Under the pieces are notes generated by a model. That model saw nothing but the letters and a program-made list of their open reading frames with translations. It did no database searches and was not told where the DNA came from. Both the position numbers and the translations under genes were made by a program. This document shows positions 34,120-42,912 of a stretch of DNA of 64,000 nt, in pieces; position 1 is the stretch's first letter; each line of letters starts with the position of its first letter. The stretch is from Pseudomonas sp. PDNC002 (GTDB lineage Bacteria > Pseudomonadota > Gammaproteobacteria > Pseudomonadales > Pseudomonadaceae). Where the stretch lies: the NCBI RefSeq assembly GCF_016919445.1, contig NZ_CP070356.1, forward strand, positions 1,247,501 through 1,311,500, given 5' to 3'.

Positions 34120-34312
34120 GGCGCTGTTCTCCTGAGCATTTTTCGGGCGCGCGAAAGCCCACGACGCCGGTCTCGACCGCATCGACACGCGCAATTCAAG
34201 GAAGTGGCGAACGCGGTGGAAGCGTGCGCCTCAGGCAGGATCAAGCAGATGAAGGGCGCGGCGATTGTTCTGGTGGGGCGCCGCGCCCTGGGAACTCGCT
34301 GGTATCAGAAGC

Positions 34313-35029
34313 TTATTGGGGGGAGTAGCGCGGGCGCGGGGTGGCGCTGGGCGTCGGGCCTTCGCCGTCGAGGGCGCGGAAGCGGCCTTCCTGGGCGTCG
34401 TAGGCCTTGATGGCGCTGGTCTCGATGTCGTACACCCAGCCATGGATGAACAGCTGGCCGGACGCCAGGCGCGCGGCCACGGACGGGTGGGTTTTCAGGT
34501 GGTCGAGTTGGGCAACCACGTTCTCCTCGGTGAGCACCCCAAGGTGCTCCTGGGTGGCGCAACCGCAGGTCTGGGCGACCACGGTGCGGGCCACTTCGGC
34601 GTGGCGCAGCCAGGCTTTCACCGTCGGCATGCCTTCCAGCGTCTGCGGAGCCAGCACTGCCTTCATCGCGCCGCAGTCGGAGTGGCCGCAGACGATGATG
34701 TGCTGCACGCCCAGGGCCATGACCGCGAATTCGATGGCGGTGGAGACGCCGCCGTTCATCTGGCCATAGGGTGGAACGACGTTGCCGACGTTACGGGTGA
34801 CGAACAGGTCGCCCGGCGAGCTCTGGGTGATCAGCTCCGGAACGATGCGCGAATCGGCGCAGGTAATGAACATGGCGCGTGGGTTCTGCGCATGGGCCAG
34901 CTTCTTGAACAGTTCTTCCTGCTGCGGGAAGACGTCGTGACGGAACTGGCGAAAGCCCTCGACGATACGGCGCAGCGCCTCGTCAGCGCTTTCGTGGGCC
35001 AGATCTTCACCGTGCGTTTTGTCGTTCAT
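34313..35029 (-). CDS. beta-class carbonic anhydrase
   Basis: A 238-residue cytoplasmic enzyme. The zinc ligands are Cys in FITCADSRIVPEL (residue ~56) and His/Cys in VCGHSDCGAMKAVL (~116-119). The Asp-Arg pair of CADSR is also in place. It interconverts CO2 and bicarbonate. It precedes the SulP gene by 193 bp on the same strand, corresponding to PA0102 (reported as psCA1 in P. aeruginosa). Two palindromes (35077-35092 and 35121-35138) lie in its leader. The start at 35029 follows GAGGCGGATAC. Confidence 0.92.
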   Translation of the reverse strand: MNDKTHGEDLAHESADEALRRIVEGFRQFRHDVFPQQEELFKKLAHAQNPRAMFITCADSRIVPELITQSSPGDLFVTRNVGNVVPPYGQMNGGVSTAIEFAVMALGVQHIIVCGHSDCGAMKAVLAPQTLEGMPTVKAWLRHAEVARTVVAQTCGCATQEHLGVLTEENVVAQLDHLKTHPSVAARLASGQLFIHGWVYDIETSAIKAYDAQEGRFRALDGEGPTPSATPRPRYSPQ

Positions 35030-35076
35030 GTATCCGCCTCGAAAAATGACAAAGAATTTTCCCACGTCAGCCGACG

Positions 35077-35092
35077 TTCTCCCTAGGGAGAA
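35077..35092. promoter_or_regulatory. perfect 16-bp palindrome upstream of carbonic anhydrase
   Basis: TTCTCCCTAGGGAGAA, centred 55 bp upstream of the carbonic-anhydrase ATG, next to a CGTC-AGCC-GACG hairpin at 35065-35076. It is a likely operator for a dimeric regulator; which one is unknown. Confidence 0.5.
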
Positions 35093-35120
35093 AAGACACA
35101 GGCGTGCGAAAAAAAACTGC

Positions 35121-35138
35121 AGTGACTGGCCGGTCACT
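35121..35138. promoter_or_regulatory. 18-bp near-palindrome upstream of carbonic anhydrase
   Basis: AGTGACTGGCCGGTCACT is self-complementary except one pair. Its layout resembles TetR-family operators. It lies 92-109 bp upstream of the carbonic-anhydrase start. Confidence 0.4.
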
Positions 35139-35434
35139 TCCGCTCAAACCCTAGACAATCAAGATTAAACCAAAATTAAAAAACCGCTCTGGAATGAGCT
35201 TTTGCATGATGTTTCGCCGACATTTCAAGATGATATCGACAAGCTATCATGGCGATGGAATGTCACGGTGCTAGTGTGATGATGCGTATATTTTCGCTGC
35301 CGGCAATGTGACATTATTCGTGGCGATTGCTGTCAGACCCGGACCATCGGGCCTACCGCTTGGTCAGGATGACGAGCGTGGCGCACGACGCCGGACCTTC
35401 CCTCCAGTCCCCTCAAAAACACAAGGATGTGACC

Positions 35435-36442
35435 ATGCAAGACATCTACAAGATGGCCGGCAATGCGGCTGCGAGCGCGGTGCAGACGGTCAGCGGCGGC
35501 GAGCTGCTGATGCCGATGTTCCACTGCCTGGAGCCCGATGGCCGGCTCAAGATGGTGGTGCTGATGGCGGATACCGGTGAAGAAGCCATGCAGGCCGGCC
35601 AGCGCATGTACCAGGAGAACACCCACCAGGCGACGGGTGCGGTATGGATCGTCGATGGCTTCGTGACCCACAAGGAAGTCGGCAAGGTCGATGCGCTGAT
35701 CCTGAATGTCGTTTCCTACGCTGAACCGCGCCGTGAGATGCAACTGGCGGTTCCTTATCGCCATGCCCACAGCCACGAAGGCTTCGCCGTGTTCAAGCCC
35801 AAGCTGCTGGGCGTGACTGGTATCGCCCAGGACGAGCTGCAACCGCTGATCGATGCTTTCTATGAAGGTCGCGACGAAAATGCCGAAGGCCGTGCGATCT
35901 GGAAGGAGCACCAGCAGGAGCAGATCACCGGCATGACCGGTTTCGCCGGTTTCTCCGCCGAGGACTGGAAGCATCTGCGCGAGGCTCCGGTGGCGATCTT
36001 CTGCATGGTCGCCAGCGCCGACGGCGAGATAGACGCCAAGGAGGCCGAAGCTTTCGGCAAGCTGTTCAAGGAGTCCGGCAAATACCCCAGCGTGCTGATG
36101 CAGCGGGTGATGACCGAACTCAGCCCGGATACGCCCAGTGGTCGCGCGGTGCTGATGGATTTCCTGCAGCGCTTCGTCAGCCCCGAGTTCAACCGCTTGC
36201 AGTACCTGGTCGACGTCAACCGCCTGCTCAAGCAGCAAGCCAGCGACGCTGACGCAGCGGCATTTAAGGAGGACCTGCTGGCCCTGGGCAAGGCCGTGGC
36301 GGAGTCCTCCGGCGGCTTCTTCGGCTTCGGCAGCAAGGTCAGCAAGGCGGAGAAGAGCGTGCTGGTGGTCATCGAAAAGCTGCTCAACTCGCCGCTGGAG
36401 CTCAGCCAGATGATGGCTGACCTGGTAGCGCCCGACCGGTAA
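35435..36442 (+). CDS. TerB-like domain protein
   Basis: A 335-residue cytoplasmic protein. The N-terminal half (~1-170) has no recognised family. The C-terminal part from ~185 (APVAIFCMVASADGEIDAKE, then AEAFGKLFKESGKYPSVLMQ) has the acidic helical layout of TerB/TerD-associated domains, in which DGEID is the conserved metal-binding-like turn. The tail contains a Gly/Phe stretch SSGGFFGFGSKVSKAEK. Its role is unknown; TerB domains are linked to membrane stress and tellurite resistance. The ATG at 35435 follows AAGGATGTGACC. Its stop is 1 bp from that of the convergent radical SAM gene. Confidence 0.7.
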   Translation: MQDIYKMAGNAAASAVQTVSGGELLMPMFHCLEPDGRLKMVVLMADTGEEAMQAGQRMYQENTHQATGAVWIVDGFVTHKEVGKVDALILNVVSYAEPRREMQLAVPYRHAHSHEGFAVFKPKLLGVTGIAQDELQPLIDAFYEGRDENAEGRAIWKEHQQEQITGMTGFAGFSAEDWKHLREAPVAIFCMVASADGEIDAKEAEAFGKLFKESGKYPSVLMQRVMTELSPDTPSGRAVLMDFLQRFVSPEFNRLQYLVDVNRLLKQQASDADAAAFKEDLLALGKAVAESSGGFFGFGSKVSKAEKSVLVVIEKLLNSPLELSQMMADLVAPDR

Positions 36443-36443
36443 C

Positions 36444-37502
36444 TCAGAACAGGCTCATCTGGCTGCGCGGCGGGGCGAACGCCGTGCAGTCCAGGTTGAA
36501 GCTGCCGCGCCGGCCCAGCCCCAGGCGGCGCATGGCGACCTCGAAGCGCTTGGCCAGCAGGTCGGCGAACGGGCCTTCGCCACGGAAACGGTGGCCGAAG
36601 CGACTGTCGTAGATTTCCCCTCCGCGCAGCTGGCGGATCAGGCTCATCACATGGTTGGCGCGCTGCGGGTAGTGCGCCGCCAGCCATTCCTCGAACAGCG
36701 GGCCGACCTCGCGCGGCAGCCGCAACATCATGTAGCTGGCGCTCTGCGCGCCAGCGTCGTGGGCCGCTTCGAGCAAGGCTTCCAGCTCGCGGTCGTTGAT
36801 CATCGGGATCATTGGTGAACACAGCACGCCCACTGGAATGCCCTGTTCGCGCAGCACGCGGATCGCCCGCAGGCGCGCGGAGGGCGCAGCGGCGCGGGGT
36901 TCGAGGATGCGTTTCAGCTCATCGTCCAGCGTGGTGAGACTGATCATCACGGCAACCAGGTTCTGCCGGGCCAGCTCAGCCAGCAGGTCGAGGTCACGCA
37001 GGATCAGCGAGCCCTTGGTGACGATGGTCACCGGATGGCGGAAGCGCAGCAGCACCTCGAGAATCTGCCGGGTCAGGCGCTGCTGGCGCTCGATGGGTTG
37101 GTAAGGGTCGGTATTGGCGCCCAGGTTGATCGGCGCGCAGACGTAGCCTTTCCGGCTCAACTCTTCTTCCAGAACCTCGGCGGCGTTGGTCTTGGCGATC
37201 AGCTTCGTCTCGAAGTCCAACCCCGGCGACAGGTCCCAGTAGGCATGGCTGGGTCGCGCGTAGCAGTAGATGCAACCATGCTCGCAGCCGCGATAGGGGT
37301 TGATCGAGCGATCGAAGGGCAGGTCCGGCGACTGATTGCGCGAGATCACCGTCTTTGCCAGCTCGGTGCGGATTTCGGTCACCTGGGGCTTGGGTACTTC
37401 GTCGTACCAATCGTTATCCACAGGCACCGAGGTGGTCGGCGCGAAGCGGTTGTGTGGATTGCTGGCGGTGCCTCGGCCGCGGGGTGGAAGGGCATTGGTC
37501 AT
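36444..37502 (-). CDS. radical SAM protein of the PA0069/SplB-like group, SOS box upstream
   Basis: A 352-residue cytoplasmic iron-sulfur enzyme. The radical SAM cluster motif is CEHGCIYCYARPSHAYWDL (CxxxCxxC) near residue 71, in a SplB-like context (INPYRGCEHG). Spore photoproduct lyase and its relatives use S-adenosylmethionine and a 4Fe-4S cluster; the reaction of the PA0069 group is not established. A LexA-type box (37525-37540) lies 22 bp before the ATG, so DNA damage should induce it, in line with a DNA-repair role. An in-frame upstream ATG at 37670 would place the box inside the gene and is rejected. Confidence 0.88.
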   Translation of the reverse strand: MTNALPPRGRGTASNPHNRFAPTTSVPVDNDWYDEVPKPQVTEIRTELAKTVISRNQSPDLPFDRSINPYRGCEHGCIYCYARPSHAYWDLSPGLDFETKLIAKTNAAEVLEEELSRKGYVCAPINLGANTDPYQPIERQQRLTRQILEVLLRFRHPVTIVTKGSLILRDLDLLAELARQNLVAVMISLTTLDDELKRILEPRAAAPSARLRAIRVLREQGIPVGVLCSPMIPMINDRELEALLEAAHDAGAQSASYMMLRLPREVGPLFEEWLAAHYPQRANHVMSLIRQLRGGEIYDSRFGHRFRGEGPFADLLAKRFEVAMRRLGLGRRGSFNLDCTAFAPPRSQMSLF

Positions 37503-37524
37503 GTGGGAAAACTCTGAAGAAATA

Positions 37525-37540
37525 CTGTATATGAATACAG
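37525..37540. promoter_or_regulatory. LexA-type SOS box
   Basis: CTGTATATGAATACAG fits the gamma-proteobacterial LexA consensus CTG-N10-CAG with the favoured TATAT core, and is centred 30 bp before the radical SAM gene. Confidence 0.9.
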
Positions 37541-37632
37541 TAATCCACGAAGTTTTCCACAGCCAGCGATAACTGCTCGGCGGTCGGCGCTGCTCACCGG
37601 GCACGCCGTCTTTATACGGAAACGGGTTCTTT

Positions 37633-37710
37633 GTAAGAGCGAGCTTGCTCGCGAACCGCTTGGCTCCCAAGCAGTCGGGAAATTCTGTTCGCGAGCAAGC
37701 TCGCTCCTAC
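37633..37710. repeat. inverted REP pair
   Basis: GAGCGAGCTTGCTCGCGAA (37638-37656) and TTCGCGAGCAAGCTCGCTC (37688-37706) are inverted mates in the gap between the PiT and radical SAM genes. Confidence 0.9.
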
Positions 37711-37716
37711 GGGGTT

Positions 37717-39339
37717 CTACAGCAGCCGGGTGAACAACCAGTACAGCCCCGCCGCCAGGCCGATGGCCGCCGGCAGCGTCAGCACCCAGGCCAGCAGCAT
37801 GTTGCGGATGGTCGGCCACTGCAGGCCGCTGCCGCTGGCGGCCATGGTGCCGGCCACGCCGGAGGAGAGCACCTGGGTCGTCGACACCGGCAGGCCGAAT
37901 CCATCCGCCGCGCCGATGGTCAGCATCGCCACCAACTGCGCCGAGGCGCCTTGTGCATAAGTCAGCGGCGTCTTGCCGATGCCTTCGCCGACCGTGGTGA
38001 CGATGCGCCGCCAGCCCACCAGCGTGCCCAGACCCAAGGCCAGCGCCACAGCGACCTTGACCCACACCGGGATGAAGCGGATGGCCCGGTCGCCTTCATG
38101 GCGCAGTGCCTGCAGGCTGCTCCAGGTTTCCAGCTCGAAGCGCTGGTCGCTGCGGTCCAGCAGGCGGATGGTTTCCAGCGTCAGGTAGAGATCGTTGCGC
38201 AGATCCTGGACTTCCTCGGCGGGCACCTTGTCCATCTGCCCGTGACGCTGCAGGCGCTCGCGCACATCGCCGATCACGCTGCCCAGCGACGGCAGCAGCT
38301 CGGGCCGCACCACTTCGTCTTCCTGGTAGCTCAGTAGCGTCTGGCGGGGATCGGCCGCAGGGCTGCCGCCCGCGCGCTGCAGGTGTTCCTGGCTGGCCTG
38401 GGTGAGGGCGAGCAACTGGCGCGTCTGCTCCGGTGAGTGGGAGCGATCCACGGCGAAGGCCAGTGGAACGGTGGCGATCAGGATCAACATGATCAGGCCG
38501 ATGCCCTTCTGTCCGTCGTTGGAACCGTGGGCAAAGGAAACGCCAGTGCAGGTGAGGATCAGGATCGCGCGAATCCAGCGTGGCGGCGGAGTGCGGCCTT
38601 CCGGCGCGTGGAACAGCGCGCGGTTGCGGATCGTCGAGCTCATCACCCGCAGCAGCGCGAAGGCGGCGAAGAAACCCACCACCGGCGACAGGAACAGCGC
38701 GTAGCCCACCGTCGTCAGCTGCGACCAGGCATTGCCCGACAGCCCGATGTGCCCGGCCATGGCGCCGTGGGCCAGGCCGATGCCGACGATGGAGCCAATC
38801 AGCGTGTGCGAGGACGATACCGGCAGCCCCAGCCACCAGGTCCCCAGGTTCCACAGGATCGAGGCGATCAGCAGGGCGAAGATCATCGCCAGCCCGGCGC
38901 TGCTGTCCACCTTGAGCAGCAGGTCCAGCGGCAGCAGCGAGACGATGGCGAAGGCCACCGCGCCGCTGGAGAAGAGCACACCGAGGAAATTCCAGACCCC
39001 GGACCAGGCCACCGCGAAGCGCGGGGGCAACGCGTTGGTGTAGATGACCGTGGCCACCGCGTTGGCCGTGTCGTGGAAACCGTTGATGAACTCGAAGCCC
39101 AGGGCGATCAGTACGGCCACCACCAGCACCACCACTGGCCAACCGGCCTCGAGGTGTGTGCCGCTTGCGCGGATGTCATGGGCGAGCGCGGCGAAGGTAA
39201 AGACCAGCGCGGCGGCCAGCAGCAGGAAGAACGTCAGCCGCCCCTTGAAGCCGTGGGTCTCGCGCAGGACAGGGCTGATCGGGAACTGGGTCAGCCGCGA
39301 GGCGCGCATCACCTCCAGCATGCCAAAGCGATCAAGCAC
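37717..39339 (-). CDS. PiT-family inorganic phosphate transporter
   Basis: A 540-residue inner-membrane protein of the PiT/Pho-4 family. The two family signatures are present: ALGFEFINGFHDTANAVATV near residue 110 and AHGSNDGQKGIGLIMLI near 275, with a large cytoplasmic segment between the two halves (~300-440, RSHSPEQTRQLLAL). It moves phosphate, probably as a metal-phosphate complex with H+ symport. The start is GTG at 39339 with AAGGA nine bases upstream. ATG codons at 39321 and 39309 have no ribosome site. It is not followed by a phoU-like gene. Confidence 0.9.
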   Translation of the reverse strand: MLDRFGMLEVMRASRLTQFPISPVLRETHGFKGRLTFFLLLAAALVFTFAALAHDIRASGTHLEAGWPVVVLVVAVLIALGFEFINGFHDTANAVATVIYTNALPPRFAVAWSGVWNFLGVLFSSGAVAFAIVSLLPLDLLLKVDSSAGLAMIFALLIASILWNLGTWWLGLPVSSSHTLIGSIVGIGLAHGAMAGHIGLSGNAWSQLTTVGYALFLSPVVGFFAAFALLRVMSSTIRNRALFHAPEGRTPPPRWIRAILILTCTGVSFAHGSNDGQKGIGLIMLILIATVPLAFAVDRSHSPEQTRQLLALTQASQEHLQRAGGSPAADPRQTLLSYQEDEVVRPELLPSLGSVIGDVRERLQRHGQMDKVPAEEVQDLRNDLYLTLETIRLLDRSDQRFELETWSSLQALRHEGDRAIRFIPVWVKVAVALALGLGTLVGWRRIVTTVGEGIGKTPLTYAQGASAQLVAMLTIGAADGFGLPVSTTQVLSSGVAGTMAASGSGLQWPTIRNMLLAWVLTLPAAIGLAAGLYWLFTRLL

Positions 39340-39426
39340 GGTGGGGCTTCCTTCGGGTCGGTGGCGGCATCGGGGGATTCCTTGCGGCGATGCTCTACAG
39401 ACTAGCCGGCCCCCGCGTGGGTGGAA

Positions 39427-40500
39427 TCAATGCAGGTCAATTGGCAACGATTTCTGGCCTTCCTGCTGCCACGTACCGCTCAATCCGCTAGCGCTCGGCG
39501 TCAGCGAAAAGAGCGCTGGCGGCGGCCCCGCTTCCCGTAGCACCAGGTTGCCCTGGGCATCGCGCTTGCCGCTCAGGCTGATGTAACGGGCATATTTTTC
39601 GTAGAAATAGGCGCCGCTGACGGTGCCATCCGAGTTTTCGTTTTCGAGCACTAGGATGATTGGATAGCGCCCGTCGAGCTTGCCTCGCGATACGCCGGCC
39701 GAGAGGCGGGCGGGATCAGGCGCGCAGTCGGTATGTTTCTCCACCAGCAGGCAACGACCATAATCGCTCAGGTATCTGGTGAGTTCGGTGTACTTCCAGC
39801 TGTTGCTGTACTCGCCGAGATCGTCCAGTGCCTGGACAACGTGGGGAGCGCACAGCTCGCGAACCAGTGTCAGCGCATCTTTCCCGAGGACCAGGTCGTT
39901 GTAGCTCAGATCATCATCGCGAACATACGGCAGGCAGTTCTCGTAGATATGTTTCTGCTCCTGGGCCTCCTCGGGATCACTCCGAAGGCGCAAGTCCTTC
40001 TCCGGCAGGTTTCCGGTCAGGAATCCCTCGATCCGTTTCACCCGTGCTTGGCTTGCTTGCAGACGTAGCCATTGCTGACCATCCGGGGTGAAAAGATCAC
40101 GTAGTTGGATGGGCTGCCCGGTGTGCGCATCGAAGTTGTATGTGGTGGTGTGCTGCGACGGGTAAGCCGACATGTACTCGTAGGCAATGTCCATGCTGAG
40201 GTAGCCCGGTTCATCGCTGACTAGCTGGAAGTCCATGCTGGTCACGCCCTGCCAGCCATCGTCGCCTTCCGGCCAGATATCCTCGAACGCCGATTTGCCA
40301 TAGCGCCCCGGCAACTTCTGCAGGCTGACTGCCTGTAGCCAGGTATTGATGTTGGCTGCCGCCTCATTCTTGTCCGTCAGCAGCGGGAAACGGTACTCGG
40401 ACCCGTTTGGGTGCGTCGCCTTGATCGGCTCGACATGAAACGCTGCGCTCGCCGAAGTGGCGAGCGCGAGCAGCAGGCTGGGAAGAATCAGGTACTTCAT
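39427..40500 (-). CDS. secreted hypothetical protein with DUF3298/RsiV-like region
   Basis: A 357-residue exported protein; signal peptide MKYLILPSLLLALATSASA. The middle (GYLSMDIAYEYMSAYPSQHT, then YNFDAHTGQPIQLRDLFTPD) has the pattern of DUF3298/RsiV-type periplasmic domains, in which a fold beginning with a hydrophobic Tyr-rich strand precedes a GQPIxLxDLF turn. Function unknown; periplasmic. It stands alone with its own gap on each side (87 bp and 21 bp). Confidence 0.75.
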   Translation of the reverse strand: MKYLILPSLLLALATSASAAFHVEPIKATHPNGSEYRFPLLTDKNEAAANINTWLQAVSLQKLPGRYGKSAFEDIWPEGDDGWQGVTSMDFQLVSDEPGYLSMDIAYEYMSAYPSQHTTTYNFDAHTGQPIQLRDLFTPDGQQWLRLQASQARVKRIEGFLTGNLPEKDLRLRSDPEEAQEQKHIYENCLPYVRDDDLSYNDLVLGKDALTLVRELCAPHVVQALDDLGEYSNSWKYTELTRYLSDYGRCLLVEKHTDCAPDPARLSAGVSRGKLDGRYPIILVLENENSDGTVSGAYFYEKYARYISLSGKRDAQGNLVLREAGPPPALFSLTPSASGLSGTWQQEGQKSLPIDLH

Positions 40501-40521
40501 GTGCCATCCGTGGCTAGGGAA

Positions 40522-40791
40522 TCATTCCTGCGGCTTCTTCAGCTTCGGATTAGGGAAGAACTGCACGCCCTGCACCTTCGGGTCCTTGGGCTTTTCCAGC
40601 GCGCTGGTGTTGACGCGGGTGGAGAGCTCCTTGGGCACCGACTGGCCCTGGGCGTTGAGGGTGTCGGCGTAGCCACAGGCGACGCATTCGCGGTGCGGTA
40701 CGCCGTCGACGTCCCACATGACGATCTTGTCCTGCTCGCTGCACGCCGGGCAGACAGCCCCGGCAATGAAGCGCTTCTTCACCTCGCTCAT
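40522..40791 (-). CDS. YheV-family zinc-ribbon protein
   Basis: An 89-residue cytoplasmic protein with a zinc ribbon formed by CPACSEQDK near residue 14 and CVACGYADTL near 36. It is the YheV family, short and associated with prlC in many gamma-proteobacteria. The start ATG overlaps the prlC stop by one base (TGATG), so translation is coupled. No function is established. It corresponds to PA0068 by position. Confidence 0.85.
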   Translation of the reverse strand: MSEVKKRFIAGAVCPACSEQDKIVMWDVDGVPHRECVACGYADTLNAQGQSVPKELSTRVNTSALEKPKDPKVQGVQFFPNPKLKKPQE

Positions 40792-42836
40792 CACGCGGCC
40801 TCCTCGGTCAGGCCGGAGTGGCGCAGCAGGGCGTCGATGGACGGCTCGCGGCCACGGAAGGCGACGAACAGCGCCATCGGCTCCTGGGAGCCGCCCTTGG
40901 CCAGGATCGCGTCGCGGAAGGCCGCGCCGGTCGCCGGGTTGAGCACGCCTTCTTCCTCGAAGCGGGAGAACGCGTCGGCGGAGAGCACCTCGGCCCACTT
41001 GTAGCTGTAGTAACCGGCCGCGTAACCGCCGGCGAAGATGTGCGCAAAGCTGTTGGCGAAGCGGTTGTACGCCGGCGGGCGCATCACCGCGACTTCATCG
41101 CGGATCGCCTCGATCACCTGCAGCACGCTGCGGCCGTCACCATGGGTGGCGTGCAGCTCGAAGTCGAACAGGGAGAACTCCAGCTGGCGGACCATCATCA
41201 GGCCGGACTGGAAGTTCTTCGCGGCGAGCATCTTTTCCAGCAGGTCCTGGGGCAGCGGCGCACCGGTCTCGTAATGGCCGGAGATCAGCGCCAGGCCTTC
41301 GGGCTCCCAGCACCAGTTCTCCATGAACTGGCTCGGCAGTTCCACTGCGTCCCAGGCCACGCCGTTGATGCCCGAGGCGCCAGCGTGTTCGACGCGGGTC
41401 AGCAGGTGGTGCAGGCCGTGGCCGAATTCGTGGAACAGGGTGGTGACTTCATCGTGGGTCAGCAGCGCCGGCTTGCCGCCGACGGCCGGGGTGAAGTTGC
41501 ACACCAGGTAGGCCACTGGCGCTTGCAGTTCGCCGCCAGCGGTGCGGCGACGGTCGCGGGCGCCGTCCATCCAGGCGCCGCCGCGCTTGTTGGCGCGGGC
41601 GTAGAGGTCGAAGTAGAAGCGGCCGACGTGCTGGCCGTTTTCCTCGATCTCGAACAGGCGCACGTCCGGGTGCCAGCGCTCGAAGTCGTTCAGTTCGCGA
41701 ATCTGGATGCCGTAGAGCTTCTGCACGATGGCGAATAGACCGCCAAGCACCTTGTCGATCGGGAAGTATTCGCGCAGGGCTTCCTGGGACACGCTGTAGC
41801 GCGCCTCGCGCAGCTTCTCGCCGAAGTAGCTGGCGTCCCAGCTCGACAGGTTCGGGCAGCCCTGCTCGGCGGCGTAGGCCTTGAGCTGCTCCAGGTCCTG
41901 GGCGGCGAAGGGTTTGCTGCGCACGGCCAGGTCGCGGAGGAAATTCAGCACCTGCTCGGGCGTCTCGGCCATCTTGGTGGCCAGGGACAGCTCGGCGAAG
42001 TTCTTGAAGCCCAGGAGCTGCGACAGCTCCTGGCGCAGGTCGAGGATTTCCTGCATCACCGGGCCGTTGTCGTTCTGCCCGGCGTTCGGGCCCTGATCGG
42101 AAGCGCGGGTGCAGTACGCGGCGTAGACCTCTTCGCGCAGGGCGCGGTCTTCGGCGTAGGTCATCACCGCGTAGTAGCTGGGGAACTCCAGGCTGATCAG
42201 CCAGCCGTCCAGTTCCTTGGCCTGCGCGGCGGCCTGCATCTGCGCCTTGGCGGAGTCGGTCAGGCCGGCGAGGGCGGCTTCGTCGGTGACGTGCTTGGTC
42301 CAGGCCTGGGTGGCGTCCAGCAGCTGGTTGGAGAAGCGGCTGCCCAGCTCGGACAGGCGCGTCTGGATTTCCGCGTAGCGCTGCTGCTGGTCGGCCGGCA
42401 GGTCGATACCCGACAGACGGAAGTCGCGCAAGGCGTGTTCGAGGATGGTTTTCTGGGCGACGTCGTAGCCCTTCGACTCGGGGCTGCTGGCGAGCGCCTC
42501 GTAGGCCTTGAACAGCTCGGGGTTCTGTCCCAGCTCGGTCCAGTAGGCGGACAGCAGTGGCAGGCAGCCTTCGTAGGCTTCGCGCAGTTCGGCGCTGTTG
42601 CATACCGCGTTGAGGTGGCTGACCGGGCTCCAGGCCTTGCCCAGGCGGTCATGCAGTTCGTCCATGGCCAGCACCAGGCCGGCCCAGGTCGGGGTGCCGT
42701 TCTGCTGGGCGAGGATGTGCGTGATGGCCGCGCGGTTGTCGGTGAGGATCTGCTCGATGGCCGGCTTCACGTGCTCGGGGCGAATGGACGAGAAGGGCGG
42801 CAGGTCGTAGCTCTGCAGAAGAGGATTCGCGCTCAC
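40791..42836 (-). CDS. prlC: oligopeptidase A (M3 metalloprotease)
   Basis: A 681-residue cytoplasmic zinc peptidase of the M3 (thimet) family. The zinc motif HEFGHGLHHLL lies near residue 450, with the third ligand Glu in the following GVAWDAVELPSQFMENW. The start is GTG at 42836, which gives SANPLLQSYDLPPFSSIRP, the family N-terminus. An upstream in-frame ATG at 42890 belongs to the gap. It degrades small peptides and signal peptides. Divergent from the gamma-carbonic-anhydrase-like gene; followed by yheV. It corresponds to PA0067. Confidence 0.94.
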   Translation of the reverse strand: MSANPLLQSYDLPPFSSIRPEHVKPAIEQILTDNRAAITHILAQQNGTPTWAGLVLAMDELHDRLGKAWSPVSHLNAVCNSAELREAYEGCLPLLSAYWTELGQNPELFKAYEALASSPESKGYDVAQKTILEHALRDFRLSGIDLPADQQQRYAEIQTRLSELGSRFSNQLLDATQAWTKHVTDEAALAGLTDSAKAQMQAAAQAKELDGWLISLEFPSYYAVMTYAEDRALREEVYAAYCTRASDQGPNAGQNDNGPVMQEILDLRQELSQLLGFKNFAELSLATKMAETPEQVLNFLRDLAVRSKPFAAQDLEQLKAYAAEQGCPNLSSWDASYFGEKLREARYSVSQEALREYFPIDKVLGGLFAIVQKLYGIQIRELNDFERWHPDVRLFEIEENGQHVGRFYFDLYARANKRGGAWMDGARDRRRTAGGELQAPVAYLVCNFTPAVGGKPALLTHDEVTTLFHEFGHGLHHLLTRVEHAGASGINGVAWDAVELPSQFMENWCWEPEGLALISGHYETGAPLPQDLLEKMLAAKNFQSGLMMVRQLEFSLFDFELHATHGDGRSVLQVIEAIRDEVAVMRPPAYNRFANSFAHIFAGGYAAGYYSYKWAEVLSADAFSRFEEEGVLNPATGAAFRDAILAKGGSQEPMALFVAFRGREPSIDALLRHSGLTEEAA

Positions 42837-42912
42837 GGTGGCACCTTGGCTGAAGAAACACCCGGCCATCTTAAATACAATCGGACCCATCCGCAGCCAC
42901 AGGAAAGCTATC

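Larger units (their letters stand above)
35030..35434. promoter_or_regulatory. divergent promoter region between carbonic anhydrase and TerB-like genes
   Basis: A 405-bp AT-rich gap with no gene. It holds a perfect 16-bp palindrome and an 18-bp near-palindrome near the carbonic-anhydrase side (listed separately). AT-rich runs at 35160-35260 would suit both promoters. No RNA gene recognised. Confidence 0.5.
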
